A DNA stretch of 64,000 nucleotides from Zhengitettix transpicula. Lineage: Eukaryota > Arthropoda > Insecta > Orthoptera > Tetrigidae. This document shows, piece by piece, positions 28,001 to 37,917 of the stretch. The stretch is taken from positions 21,984,001-22,048,000 of the forward strand of contig CM073596.1 of assembly GCA_037074705.1 (NCBI GenBank), given 5' to 3'. The notes beneath the pieces are model-generated. The model was given only the letters and a program-made list of their open reading frames with translations, ran no database searches and was not told the DNA's origin. Made by a program: the position numbers and the translations under genes. Positions within the stretch are counted from its first letter, which is position 1. Each line of letters begins with the position of its first letter.

Positions 28001-31000
28001 AGAAGTCTTTATTTATCTGCGTGTGTTCGGCCGCCCTCCTCTGTCATCGCTGTTTGTCTTTGTGGCCTTTAATTAACAAGTTGCGATTCGTTAGGGGGCG
28101 GTTCTTGGGGGGTCACATTTATTGGGGCGGTCTGTACAAACAAGAGACCTCCCCGGGGTCCAAGGACGCCTCGCCGCCACAAAAGGAACGTCACATTATC
28201 TCACCGCTTTTATTGCGATGATTACGAGCTCTCGAAAAACTCTTGTCAATCTGTTGCGTCGAGAGCGACTCAGGTTGTTATTTTTTTGCGAGAGAATTTG
28301 CGGATTATTATATATAAAAAAAATAAAAGTAACGACTTGTAGAGTCTGTCTGAAGAACTGTTCAAGTGGTTGCTAAGCGGAGGACGAGATAAGACTGGAG
28401 ATGCACCGAACCAGAGTGGTGCGGTATTTTGCACGCTTGGCGAGATTTCTGCGATGCTTCCCGCCCAAACAGGCTTCGCTTCCGTCGTCTTTCTCTCGCA
28501 TGACCTCGGACTATTCGCATCTATTAATATTTCAGTTAAAAACGCGCATTAAATACACGCGCGACAATACCGAGAGACTGAGCAAAACGGGACTTTGAGG
28601 CACACAATAATTATTTTAACGAAAATTGACATATCCTTATAATCGACTTCTACATATAATTTTATCCATAGGCACTATTTAAATGAAATATAATTATTAA
28701 CGCCAGACCCAAGTAATTTCAGTGATACAGTTCGAAATTTATCTGTTTTAGTTTTGCTTTCTGTAACGAAGAAATAAATGCCGAAGGATCCTTTGTCATC
28801 TTCTCTTCTCTTTAAGTAAACGTAATATTAAAATAGCGTAAACTGTATCGAGATTCGACGTCTTTCCCGCCTAATAGTGTGTAAAATCTTCTCGGGGTTA
28901 TAACTACAACCTTAAGTGAACATTTGAAAAACAGCTGGACACTTCTATGCTGGTTTATTATTTTATTTTTTTTAAAAAAAATACCCTAAAGTTTTGTAAT
29001 TGTGCCCTATTGATTTTTATAAATCTTAAGATATTTTGGTGGCTAAAAAAAGAAGAAATGGTAAATTTGGTTTTTGAAGCTGTGATGTGAAATATTGTTA
29101 AAAAAATTACGTGGGTCACTCAACTGGGACTTTGCATAATAATGCGATGTTATTAATTTTCTTGGACCTTGGTTGTTATAGATTACTCGTTTTCCGGCAT
29201 AATAGTTAGTTTTGCGTTGGTCCATTGGAGATTGCACTGAGTGCGTAGGCAGACAGGGACAGCGCGGGGACTTTGTGGAGAGGACCAGAAACATGTAAAA
29301 TGCATCTTTGTGCGGCGGGGGCTCCCGGACCGGAGACGTGAAGGAATCCGAACCGATCGCCGCACTTACAAAAACACGTCCAATCGCCTGAGAGATGAGA
29401 CCCACCGCGCTGCCAAATTAAGACGTGGGGAGCCCGTCAAAGCCGACATTGGCGCTACTAGACCTTCTCGGAACTTCCGTCGACGGAAGCGTCGATCAAT
29501 CTACGACGTGAACACGTGGCGAGCGCATTGTTCCGAAGGCGTGAAAGGAAGGTATTTGGCGCGGGGCTCGTTAGGAAGAGCGTGGCTCCTGGGTGGCCGC
29601 GGCTCCGTGTTGGTTTTCCCAAACCGCCCGGGGCCTCTGTAATTTGAAAAACGCCCCACCTCCTCCTCCCTAAAATTTTACGCACTTTAAGCAACGGGCC
29701 ACAGTCGCCGACAAACGACGTACCTGTCGCCGTTCGCTTTCAGCTCGCTGGACAAAAGCCGCTTTTGCCGTAAGCCAGTTCCAGGATTAAGGGATTCTGC
29801 GCGGGGCGGACAATAAAGGCGTCCTTTTCGAGGGCCGTGGACCGTACTGGGCCGCAGTTTTCCGCCTCTCGGCCACCACACTTAATTCGGTCCGAAGTCA
29901 TTAACCTGGATGAGTCTCCAGATGGACGTCGGAGGCCCTTCGCGGGTAACGGGGTAACGCTACCTGCGAACCTGCGTGACCCTCACCTCTCTCTAATTAT
30001 ATCGCGGCCGGATGAAAAAAACTGGATCGGCAGACGGCCGGCCCGATCGTAATTTGATGCCGTCTTTTGTGGCCGTGTGCCGCGGAACAATGGACCGCAC
30101 CCCCACCCCCGGTTTTGGCGCTTATCCCCGTGTTTTCGGGGGGTCCGTGAGTCACAGAACCGCTGGGTGGAGCATATGTGCGCGGCGCAACTGAAACAAT
30201 GGAACACGGTCCGAGGCGGCCCACGGCTTCCTCTCTCTCTCACTCAGGCTTCTACTCAGTCCGCAAAACCTACAGTTATTCCATTCATATATGTATGTGT
30301 GTATCTACAATTTTTGTCTAGTAATATAAATATGTGTAAGAAATTATGGATATCTAATTTTGGTGAGCCCTACCGCCGAATGGGACGGTATTTGCAATCT
30401 TGTAGGTAACACCAGAGAGAAGGAATAATTTAGAACAACACATGTGTTAGGAATTATGAAAAAAAAAAGTTATTCTGGTGCACTGAAAAACATGTAACAT
30501 CAAAATTAAGGGTTACGATTTAGGAACAACGTTCTTCGTCGGTGATTGAGGAATAAACCGAAGCCGTTGCAGTGGGGAAGGGGGGTGAGGTCCTGATAGT
30601 GGGTATCGAGTGCGTACCGCGTGTGCCCAATCTCGATGCGAGCACGCGACGACGCGACGGAAGCTGGCTCTAGACGTGACCGGCACGCGCGATGCGCTTC
30701 CGTCGCCCGCCTGCCAGCTGTGACATATGGCCAACTTGTAATTAGGGTTTGCGCGCTGAAACAAGAGCCGCTACCTGGCGGCACAATGGCGGCCTACTTC
30801 CTTCCGGCGGGTGGTCGCAGACACCCGAGCCCGGCACGTGGCCTATCTCCTCGACGCCGACTGATCGCGACGCGTTGTGTTGTTGCAGAGGCATGCTCCA
30901 GCAGGTCGACGCCCAAGCCCCGGTCCGCGGCCCCCACGGCGAGGCCCAACATCACATTCCACACGTACGCCTGTCCGCCGGCCTACGCCACCTGGTACTG

Positions 31001-34000
31001 CCTCAACGGCGCCACCTGCTTCACCGTCAAGATCGGCGAGTCGCTGCTCTACAACTGCGAGTGAGTATCCTTCTCTCATACCTGGGACCGCCTTGTCTAC
31101 AATCAAACGTGTCTTCAAAATACAGACAACCCGCACAACGATTCCTCTACTTATCCGTATCACACCAAGCATCTTTAATCTCAAAACACTTCTAACAAAG
31201 TTGAATCACCAAAGAACTTAAGCATATAAAATATTCATAGATATTATTTATGTTAGCATTATTGTTTAATTTCATATATATCATTTCAGAAATCGACCTG
31301 GATTCTAAGACTAAAAGGTTTGGTATTAATCCCATCCAAAATATTGTGTTTTAATAGTACTGAATATAAATAGTATCACAATTAAAACAAGGAACCTTAA
31401 AAACACAATTTTACAGGGTCTTTGTAATTCTTAAAGTCTCAGGAAAATGAATTGTATAATTTGTATAACACACCAATATTAAAATGATCAAAGAACGAAG
31501 ATTTTCCGTAAATATGTCACTGACCCAAGGGCTACTTATCCACTATATTAAAATGTTTTAACAATTAGTTACATTTAAAAAGAAAGATTACAATGGGTAT
31601 TTTTTTAGTTAGTTTGTTAAATTTTGGTTAAATTGTTGATTGAAGAAATCGGAAAAAGTAGATTTGCTGTACCATTTGTTGATTAGCGAGGACGAATTAT
31701 CCAACTGTAATTGATAAGCCCCAGAAATTAAGTTGACCATGCACCTCATGTTCGTAAGAGAACTTTAAATTAGCGCTATAGTTTTTAAAATCATCAAAAA
31801 TATGTTAATACAAAATATTTCCACATATATGCTTTATACATGTAGGGAAACATCAAGAGAAGGAAAACAAGTATTTTCCAGATGTCTGCAAATAGTGGGG
31901 CTTCCCATTGGAGAAACATTGATTTCGCAACAGTAGTTGTAATTAAAGATTAAACGTGCAATTTAGCACTATAATCAATAATTTTGGGAAAATAAATGGT
32001 AATGACTATAGATCGGAAACTATTAGGGATTAACGTGAAAAATAAGATGACGCCGAGAGATAAATTTATGGTTTGTTCTTTCCATTAATTAATTGCTGGC
32101 TCCGTCTTAATTTGGTCTGTATTTTGGCCATTTTATTAATATTAATTATTTATCTTGCCACAGAAAGGTAGCAGTTGGCTAAATGCTCCATATTGATATT
32201 ATGTTGATCTCCGAATAGTAAGTGACTAAACCATAGATCGAATTTATGAATTCTACTTTCCAGAAGAAAACTATTATTACTTGCCATCTAATTTACTTCG
32301 TTCTTTTGAAGCCATCTTCGTTGCGCTCATTTTTTTTGTCATTTTCCCAAATAGCGGAGTGTAACTCAGTATTTCAATCCTTTAATTAAACCATCTTTTT
32401 ACGAATACAAATTTCCTCTTTTGTCTTAAAAGCTCATTTTCACTTGGTCAGTTCTCCGAAATGAAACCTCATCGCAGCATCTTAACGCCAGTGACCTTTC
32501 CAAAAAATTTTACCATTCGCAGATTTCGATTAATTTTTTTCCATTATGCTTCTGTAGAGGAAAATAGGATACGTAAAGTAAGCTGAACTTAAATCACGAT
32601 GTGATACTTTCTCCGATTAAAACTTTCAACTTTTTAAAAAATTGATCAGTTACGCGAGGAATAAGCTACTAGGTTAATGTGACCGAGAAACTATTTAGGC
32701 GTCGTCACAAGTGGCCGTTGACTTTTAGGGGACACTGTGTGTTTTGTGACACTAAGAAAGTAAAGTGTATTAAACTGCGTGGGAAAGTTTGGTATTTTGT
32801 GGCAGGTTTTCCCTGAGAATAGGCGAACAATAGCTGTTTACGAACACCTGACGATTCAGGCTTGGTACCTGGTGAAGTCTGTCCGTAGATCGTAGGCACA
32901 CAAATAGCTTACCCTTCTGCCTATGTTCAGTGGTCGTGAATGAACCTTTATTTAGATTTGATGTCATTTTGTAGATTTAAGGACTCAATAAATCATTACG
33001 TCCTGCTTAACACTAACCAATTATTAATTCTACCAGTTCTGTCAAAGTTGAAATCCAAAGTGAATTTATGCATTTTAAATGACGACACGTTGGCAAGAGA
33101 ACATATATCTAATATTAAACTTTCCATTGATAAACAATTGTAGTATCCAAACATATCAACATTTCTAAACATACATTTGATTGGCAAAATGCTAAGATTT
33201 TAGACATTGACAGACAGGTACAATTCCAGACTCATTTCAGAGATGCTTCACATTAAATCCAACATCACACTGACCAGTGTAGTTGTGTTCCTCTAGGCTC
33301 TTAGTACCTGACGAAAGGGGCAAGGATCTCAGAAACGTTGTGTTCTATTTATATTACCTTTTTTGTCTGTATTGGCTATCTGTCCTATTCATTATTTTCA
33401 ATCGGACGTAATTTTTTTCATTTTAAGGTTTTAGATTGTGCCTATTATGAAAGTTAAGTAGTTGTAGGAGAGTCCGAATTCCGTGAACTATGAAGACGGA
33501 CAATGTTTTATGTTATGATAACAGTTGATCTTCTTTCATCTAAATATTTCCAAGTTACTTGAACTGATATTCATTTGCTAGTTGTCTCCCACAAATATAT
33601 GTAAGGGCTCTCGTTTCTTTCATATTCTCATCACGATGGGCCTTCATAACTCCCGTTTTATATAGCAACTATTTTTTTAAAAAAACTGGACAACTAGACG
33701 CTAATAACTTTTAGTTGTTACATCTTTTTTTCCAGGTTTCTCAATTGAAAATCGTCTTTATATTTGGACATGGTGGAAATCTTACTAAAGAAGAAATTAA
33801 GTTGCGACGATTATATGTACGTTTGGCGTACTTATAGACCTTTCCCAATCAGGCGACGCGTCATAAACCACGTGCTAATCGACCAAGCCAAGCTAATTTA
33901 CCGACTGGCTGTTGTGTTGTGCTGATGAAAATGAGGGTAAATGGCGAGAATGCAGCCAGGCAGCGATTTCGCACGAGCTGAAATAAGTCCGGTATTTTTG

Positions 34001-37000
34001 TGCCGGGGCACGTCCCGCGTCTTAGGCGCTCGCAGCACAGGTAGTTGGAGATTAGTTAACTGTACCCGTGAGAACGGCCGCCATTCTTGGCTTTGTGGCA
34101 CGCCTTTGTGGAAATCGCATTCCCTCATTACTGCGGGGTGTGAAAAGCGTCCGGGCGCCTGATCGGGCAGCCGCTGCGGGGATTAGCGACCCGCTTTATG
34201 ATGTCCCTCCGCCTTTGTTGCTCACTTAAGAAACCATTGCTTATGTCAGGAATGCGCGGTCCGCATTTCTCATTTTTTTTTTGACGGCAGGAATCCGCCG
34301 GAGAACGATGCAAATATTCCTTTGCTTTGGCAGCTTCACAAAGCGATTTTTGGTCGTCGCGTTCGTGGCTTATTGTAGCTATCACGATTGCCGATTTCTC
34401 CTGATGTTCCACTTCGAACTTCGCTCCCGGAGATATGATTCAGGCGTCATTTGAATCAATTACTTATCTCATCTTTGTCCCGTGAACACGAGAAGGATAC
34501 TGAAACTTTTTCTACATTTAGGCCACACACCATGACGTCACTCGCGAGCTGAGGACACTGAATATTATTTTTTGGCCAGTTGTGACAATCTTGTTCCACA
34601 CACTTGAAGATAAATTTTTGGTTATTCCATTATCTTCGGCATGAAGCAGTGTAACGTAGGAGAATGTGAAGTACAAAATCTTATCAGAAATTATATAAAA
34701 CGCAAGAAAGCAGACAAAGTGATTGAATTATTTGAACAATGTAACCAGCAAGAACTAGAATCGATCAAAATAAACGGAAGATAGATCCAATGTTTTGAAA
34801 GGAAGGAGGAACCCCCCCCCCCTCTCTCTCTCTCTCTGTTCACCTGTAAGTAGATCATGGGAGTCTCGAATCTCGTAGCCACGCCACTAAATTGTTGCAG
34901 AACAGGAAAATAGAGTTCAAGCTGGCACTCGTGAACAATAATCTGTATTTGAAAGTTATTGTTAATAGTCTTGTAGAGACGTTTTTCGGTTATTGACTGT
35001 GGTCTGGAAATGAGCGAGCGCGAATTGCTCTCCGTGCAGATACGGAAAGCTATCTTCAGATCTTGACCGATTAGTAATTCCGCGTGGCTATGAGTTTCTA
35101 ACCTCCCATGATCTTCTTAGAGGCGAACAGGGGCGGGTTTCTCCTTCTTCTTCTTCGGCTTTTCCCCCTTTTATAGGTTTGCCGTCTTCAATTTCCATTT
35201 CTGTCTGTCGTTTCCAATCTCCCTCTTCCAAATTCCTATCCTCCATTATTGTTTTCACATGGGTTTTCCAGGAGGTGACCATTGGTATATTTCTTTTGAC
35301 CGCCTTCCATTTTCCATTCTTTGTACGTGACCATATCATTTAAGGGTTTGATTTTCAATCCTTTTAACTACAGACGTGGTTACGTTCATTTCCGTAACAT
35401 ACATTATGCTCTTATAAATTTTAATTTTTGTTTCCTTTGTTAAATTTTTATTCCAAATTATTCCGTGTAAAATCTTGGTATCATTCTTTGCCATTGCAAT
35501 TTTAGTTTGTACATCTCTTTCACATGTTCCTACATTTGTAATTATAAATCCCAAGTATTTAAAAAATTCACATTTTTTTATTTTTCCTGTTTCGAGTGTT
35601 ATGTCTTCTACATATTTTCCTAAATACATGTATTTTGTCTTCTGTAAATTTATGTTCAGTCCCCATTTTTATATTCTTCCATGAACTTATTATTCGCCTT
35701 CCTTTCAAAATATTGGATCTATCTTACGTTTATTTTGATCAATTCTAGTTCTTGCTGGTTACATTGTTCAAATAATTCAATCATTTTGTCTCCCTGCTTT
35801 CTTCCGTTTTATATAATTTCTGATATGATTTTGTACTTCACATTCTCCTACGTTATTATACTTAATGCCGAAGATAGTGGAGTAACCGAATTTATCTTCT
35901 AGTGTCTGTAACAAGTACTGTAGTGTCACATCTGGCCAGATTAAGAAAAAGTCATTTATTTTATCTTGTTCAGAAGGTCGTTGACAATATTGAAGACGTT
36001 ATCGGACGTTCCATTGTCCATTGCGATAGACTATGCGATGAAAGGAAAGAATACAGTAAAAAACAACTTCATCTTCAGGGGAAAATGTGAATCAGAGCAC
36101 ACGATTCCGAACACGCTTTAAAGGAAGCAATATCAGATAACATCTATACCAAATGTCATGTTTGTGCATGCGTCACGAGAAGAAAGATTGGCGCAGAATT
36201 GTATAAAAGTAGCAACGTTTTAGTATTGCAAATCGAAGGAAAGTTGTCAGTAATCTTTGGTTCGTTTGTTTCTTGATATATCAATTAATTTTACACAGAT
36301 CAAGTCATGTGAAAACGAGTTTCTGCTGAACTTTAAATGTTGATATATTCGTTTTTACGGTTTCTAGTAATTGTCGAGTCAGTTGCGAATCGATTGTCGT
36401 GAAATCTATTTCCGTTGTCCCGGCCAAGCTGCCAGCTTTAAAAAAGAGTTTGAATTTCACCGAATACTTAATTAACGTTTGTTGGCCCAGAATAACTGTA
36501 GAAAAATGTCAGTAGACAAATTCTCAATGAAATTAACTGTACGTACAAAATAGTAACTATGCGGGATCAGTTTTAAAATAAAGAAGGGACCAATTTAGTG
36601 GCTTTTCTAGCGAGAAGCGAAGACTTTCATCTGTTCTTTGTCCGGGGTCAAGCCTTTCCCCAGGAGACGAACGTAAGCGGATATTAAAAACGAAAATCGG
36701 ATTATACGACGGAATGTGGGAAAAAATGATGAACTGCATAGAATCTTGGAGGTGAAGGACCTAGTATAGTCCCAATTTGGATGAACCAAGAAATATAATT
36801 TTAAAAGTTGAAGCTGGAGGAGACCTAAATGAAGAGAGAAATTTTCGTGTTTTCGATATGTAACTAGGAATACATAAAGGTGGAGCAGTTGTAAGGAGAA
36901 TCTAGAACTGGTGCCCCGAGTCAAATCTATCTTCACAAAACATATACACCTATTTAAATTGTCTTTTTTGATGTATTTAAATTTTATTCTGAATTTTTTG

Positions 37001-37917
37001 CGTCCTTTGTTATCTTTTATTACCTACCTCATTATTTGCTAATTTAAAAATTTATTGATTTCGAAGTTGAACTGACAGTCGTTATTCTTTGTTTCAGGTG
37101 CGCAGACGGATACATGGGGCAGAGATGCGAGTTCAAAGACTTGGACGGATCCTATTTACGTAAGTATAAGGAATGAGAAGTGGGCGTCGCCTTTGTGCGT
37201 TCTCGGCTGAGCTTGTGGTTTTGTTTCCGCAGCGTCCAGACAGCGGGTCATGTTAGAGACGGCCAGCATCGCAGGAGGAGCGACGATCGCGGTATTCCTC
37301 GTCGTCATAGTGTGCATAGCAGTGTACATCCACCTTCAGAGGAAGCAGAAGGAGAGTCGAGCCAGGTAACGCACGCGCTTTTTTACAAATGGAGGAAGAG
37401 GCGACCGCAGAGCGTAATTTCAGTAATTGTACTTACCTTGTTCGTGTGTCTTTCAGTGGTACGGACGGTAGCAGCCGAGACCTCGAGCAGAGACCCTTCA
37501 GCAGAGAGTCGCTGGCTATCAACGTGGCGAGACCCAACCGGGCTCAGATTTTACACGTATGTATCAGAGGGGACCAGTATGTTCTAGGCTACTTGTGGTC
37601 TCTTCAAAACCGACAATTAAACTGGAAGAGACTTGCTTTCATATCGTATTACATTTTCCTTTACATTTTTTGAAGAGTTGCCTCGCAAGGAGAAGGTGAA
37701 GACAAGCCTTCGTATTAGAAAATTCAAAAATCTGATTTCAAATAGATTTTAAGAACTCACAACAGCAGACTGTAGGCATTTAAATGTAAAGCAACTATAG
37801 AATGAAAGCTGGTAAAGTGTTTTTTTTTTGTGTGTGTTTCAGGAATCCCGGTTGCCGATGGAGACGCGACTTGAACCTCCCAGCATCCAGCGGCACCATC
37901 CCGACGCCGCTGCATGA
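21955..37917 (+). CDS. spi: Spitz/TGF-alpha-type EGF receptor ligand precursor (6 coding exons, 199 aa)
   Basis: Coding segments are 21955-22012, 30889-31060, 37098-37159, 37233-37365, 37457-37556 and 37843-37917, 600 nt including TGA. Every junction has GT/AG ends and a consistent phase. Residues 1-19 or 1-21 form the signal peptide. C22 is the likely mature N-terminus, and N40-I-T42 is a glycosylation sequon. C48-C87 is one EGF domain with spacing CX8CX5CX12CXCX8C. T107-ASIAGGA-T115 matches the rhomboid-cleavage motif of Spitz. About I116-L132 is the membrane helix, followed by basic RKQK and a 63-residue cytosolic tail. In Drosophila, Spitz is made as a membrane precursor, chaperoned by Star, cleaved by Rhomboid and secreted to activate EGFR; the same role is inferred here. 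It is slightly shorter than fly Spitz (about 230 aa). The frame stays open upstream of this ATG to the exon edge, so the start was chosen for the signal peptide and A at -3. The orthology group (Spitz versus Keren) is not resolvable; Vein is excluded by the membrane helix. Confidence 0.95.
24903..24915. repeat. G(13) homopolymer
   Basis: Thirteen consecutive G residues in AT-rich sequence. Confidence 0.97.
29700..30225. promoter_or_regulatory. Candidate enhancer block with SOX-type sites upstream of spi exon 2
   Basis: Unique GC-rich block ending about 660 bp before exon 2. It contains GGACAATAAAGG near 29809 and two AACAATGG motifs near 30087 and 30196, matching the SOX consensus (A/T)ACAA(T/A)G. 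It also has GGATTAAGG near 29784, a homeodomain-like site. The open frames in this block overlap on both strands and show no domain. Enhancer function is inference. Confidence 0.3.
30889..31060 (+). CDS. spi: spi exon 2: mature N-terminus and first four EGF cysteines
   Basis: Acceptor TTGTTGCAG; donor GTGAGT at 31061, phase 2. It completes E20 and encodes A21-C76, including C22, the Ser/Pro/Arg-rich linker, the NIT sequon at 40-42 and EGF cysteines C48, C57, C63 and C76. The exon is strongly GC-rich at third positions, unlike its AT-rich intron flanks. This also produces long overlapping open frames on both strands that are not genes. Confidence 0.95.
32890..33400 (+). mobile_element. Penelope-like element, degenerate GIY-YIG endonuclease region and 3' end
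   Basis: The + strand encodes, in shifted frames, pieces of the C-terminal part of a Penelope-like polyprotein. FCRFKDSINHYVL comes first (about 32970-33006), then LAREHISNIKLSIDKQ (about 33092-33138). FDWQNAKILDIDRQ follows (about 33177-33218) and, one frame over, YNSRLISEMLHIKSN (about 33220-33264). The last two match the conserved H-x-FDW-x-N-x-x-ILD...RLISEMIHI pattern of this family. The family 3'-end signature follows at 33305-33345. Frameshifts and an in-frame stop make it inactive. No RT domain is present upstream. Confidence 0.75.
34599..34890 (+). mobile_element. Internally deleted LINE copy, + orientation
   Basis: Segment 34599-34810 is the reverse complement of 35695-35908 at high identity. 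Segment 34838-34890 (GTTCACCTGTAAGTAGATC, then GTAGCCACGCCAC) matches the 3' end of the minus-strand copy at about 35060-35130. The roughly 550 bp in between are missing, and a C(11)-(TC)7 tract occupies the junction exactly. One frame of the left part reads QCNVGECEVQNLIRNYIKRKK, evidently coding-derived. Confidence 0.7.
34812..34837. repeat. Compound microsatellite C(11)-(TC)7 at LINE deletion junction
   Basis: It separates the 5' and 3' parts of the deleted LINE copy and is nearly identical to the tract at 4473-4498. Confidence 0.95.
35045..35908 (-). mobile_element. LINE 3' fragment, minus orientation
   Basis: The open frame 35336-35629 on the minus strand reads MYLGKYVEDITLETGKIKK, FFKYLGFIITNVGTCERDV and KIKIYKSIM. 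This is the region following the FADD box in LINE reverse transcriptases. Upstream, a frameshifted MEEYK-NWG-LNINLQKTKY segment joins it. Downstream is a degenerate tail with NRNLEEGDWKRQTEMEIED and a GAAGAAGAAG run. It is the same family as 5761-6830, but keeps the roughly 300 bp missing there. It lies tail-to-tail with the + copy at 34599-34890. Confidence 0.8.
37098..37159 (+). CDS. spi: spi exon 3: end of the EGF domain
   Basis: Acceptor TTTGTTTCAG; donor GTAAGT at 37160, phase 1. It encodes the rest of E77 and C78-L97: CADGYMGQRC carries EGF cysteines 5 and 6, followed by EFKDLDGSYL. Intron 2 falls between EGF cysteines 4 and 5. Confidence 0.95.
37160..37232 (+). other. spi: spi intron 3 (73 bp)
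   Basis: GTAAGT...TTTCCGCAG, only 73 bp, which contrasts with the multi-kilobase introns 1 and 2. Confidence 0.9.
37233..37365 (+). CDS. spi: spi exon 4: rhomboid site and transmembrane helix
   Basis: Acceptor TTTCCGCAG; donor GTAACG at 37366, phase 2. It encodes P98-A141: the juxtamembrane PSRQRVMLE, the rhomboid-type ASIAGGAT, the hydrophobic helix IAVFLVVIVCIAVYIHL, and the basic stop-transfer QRKQKESR. Confidence 0.95.
37366..37456 (+). other. spi: spi intron 4 (91 bp)
   Basis: GTAACG...GTGTCTTTCAG. It is short. A frame stays open across part of it, but retention would break the tail frame. Confidence 0.85.
37457..37556 (+). CDS. spi: spi exon 5: cytoplasmic tail
   Basis: Acceptor CTTTCAG; donor CAC-GTATGT at 37557, phase 0. 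It encodes S142-H175, a hydrophilic tail containing SGTDGSSRDLEQRPFSRESL. If the donor is not used, the frame continues to a stop at 37671-37673, which would give an alternative C-terminus. Confidence 0.9.
37557..37842 (+). other. spi: spi intron 5 (286 bp)
   Basis: GTATGT ... long T(10) plus (TG) tract ... TTTCAG. The polypyrimidine tract is strong. Confidence 0.85.
37843..37917 (+). CDS. spi: spi exon 6: C-terminus and stop
   Basis: Encodes E176-A199, ending IQRHHPDAAA, then TGA at 37915-37917. Phase 0 matches exon 5. The tail has no recognised motif. Confidence 0.85.
   Translation, partial: ESRLPMETRLEPPSIQRHHPDAAA

Larger units (their letters stand above)
22013..30888 (+). other. spi: spi intron 1 (8.9 kb)
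   Basis: Begins GTAAGT and ends TTGTGTTGTTGCAG. It is mostly unique sequence with several GC-richer islands (about 22080-22270, 23160-23420, 24100-24400, 25060-25860, 27960-28200, 29240-30225). These give many short open frames but no domain or splice-compatible exon that I can support. A TA run lies near 23675, a G(13) tract at 24903-24915 and a perfect TGACGTCA at 27203-27210. Its length and patchwork composition are what one expects of a developmental gene with intronic enhancers. Confidence 0.85.
31061..37097 (+). other. spi: spi intron 2 (6.0 kb)
   Basis: Begins GTGAGT and ends TTTGTTTCAG. AT-rich overall. It holds a Penelope-like relic (32890-33400), a GC-richer block (about 33840-34420), a perfect TGACGTCA at 34533-34540 and two LINE fragments in opposite orientation (34599-35908). 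No additional spi exon is needed for the reading frame, and none was seen. Confidence 0.85.

Noticed and set aside
29043..30409. Cluster of overlapping frames of 60-133 codons
   Set aside because: Frames occur on both strands with Arg/Pro/Gly-rich products and no domains, typical of GC-rich non-coding DNA.
30621..31221. Long open frames on both strands around spi exon 2 (up to 148 codons)
   Set aside because: They are off-frame shadows of the GC-rich exon; only the splice-delimited frame gives the EGF cysteines.
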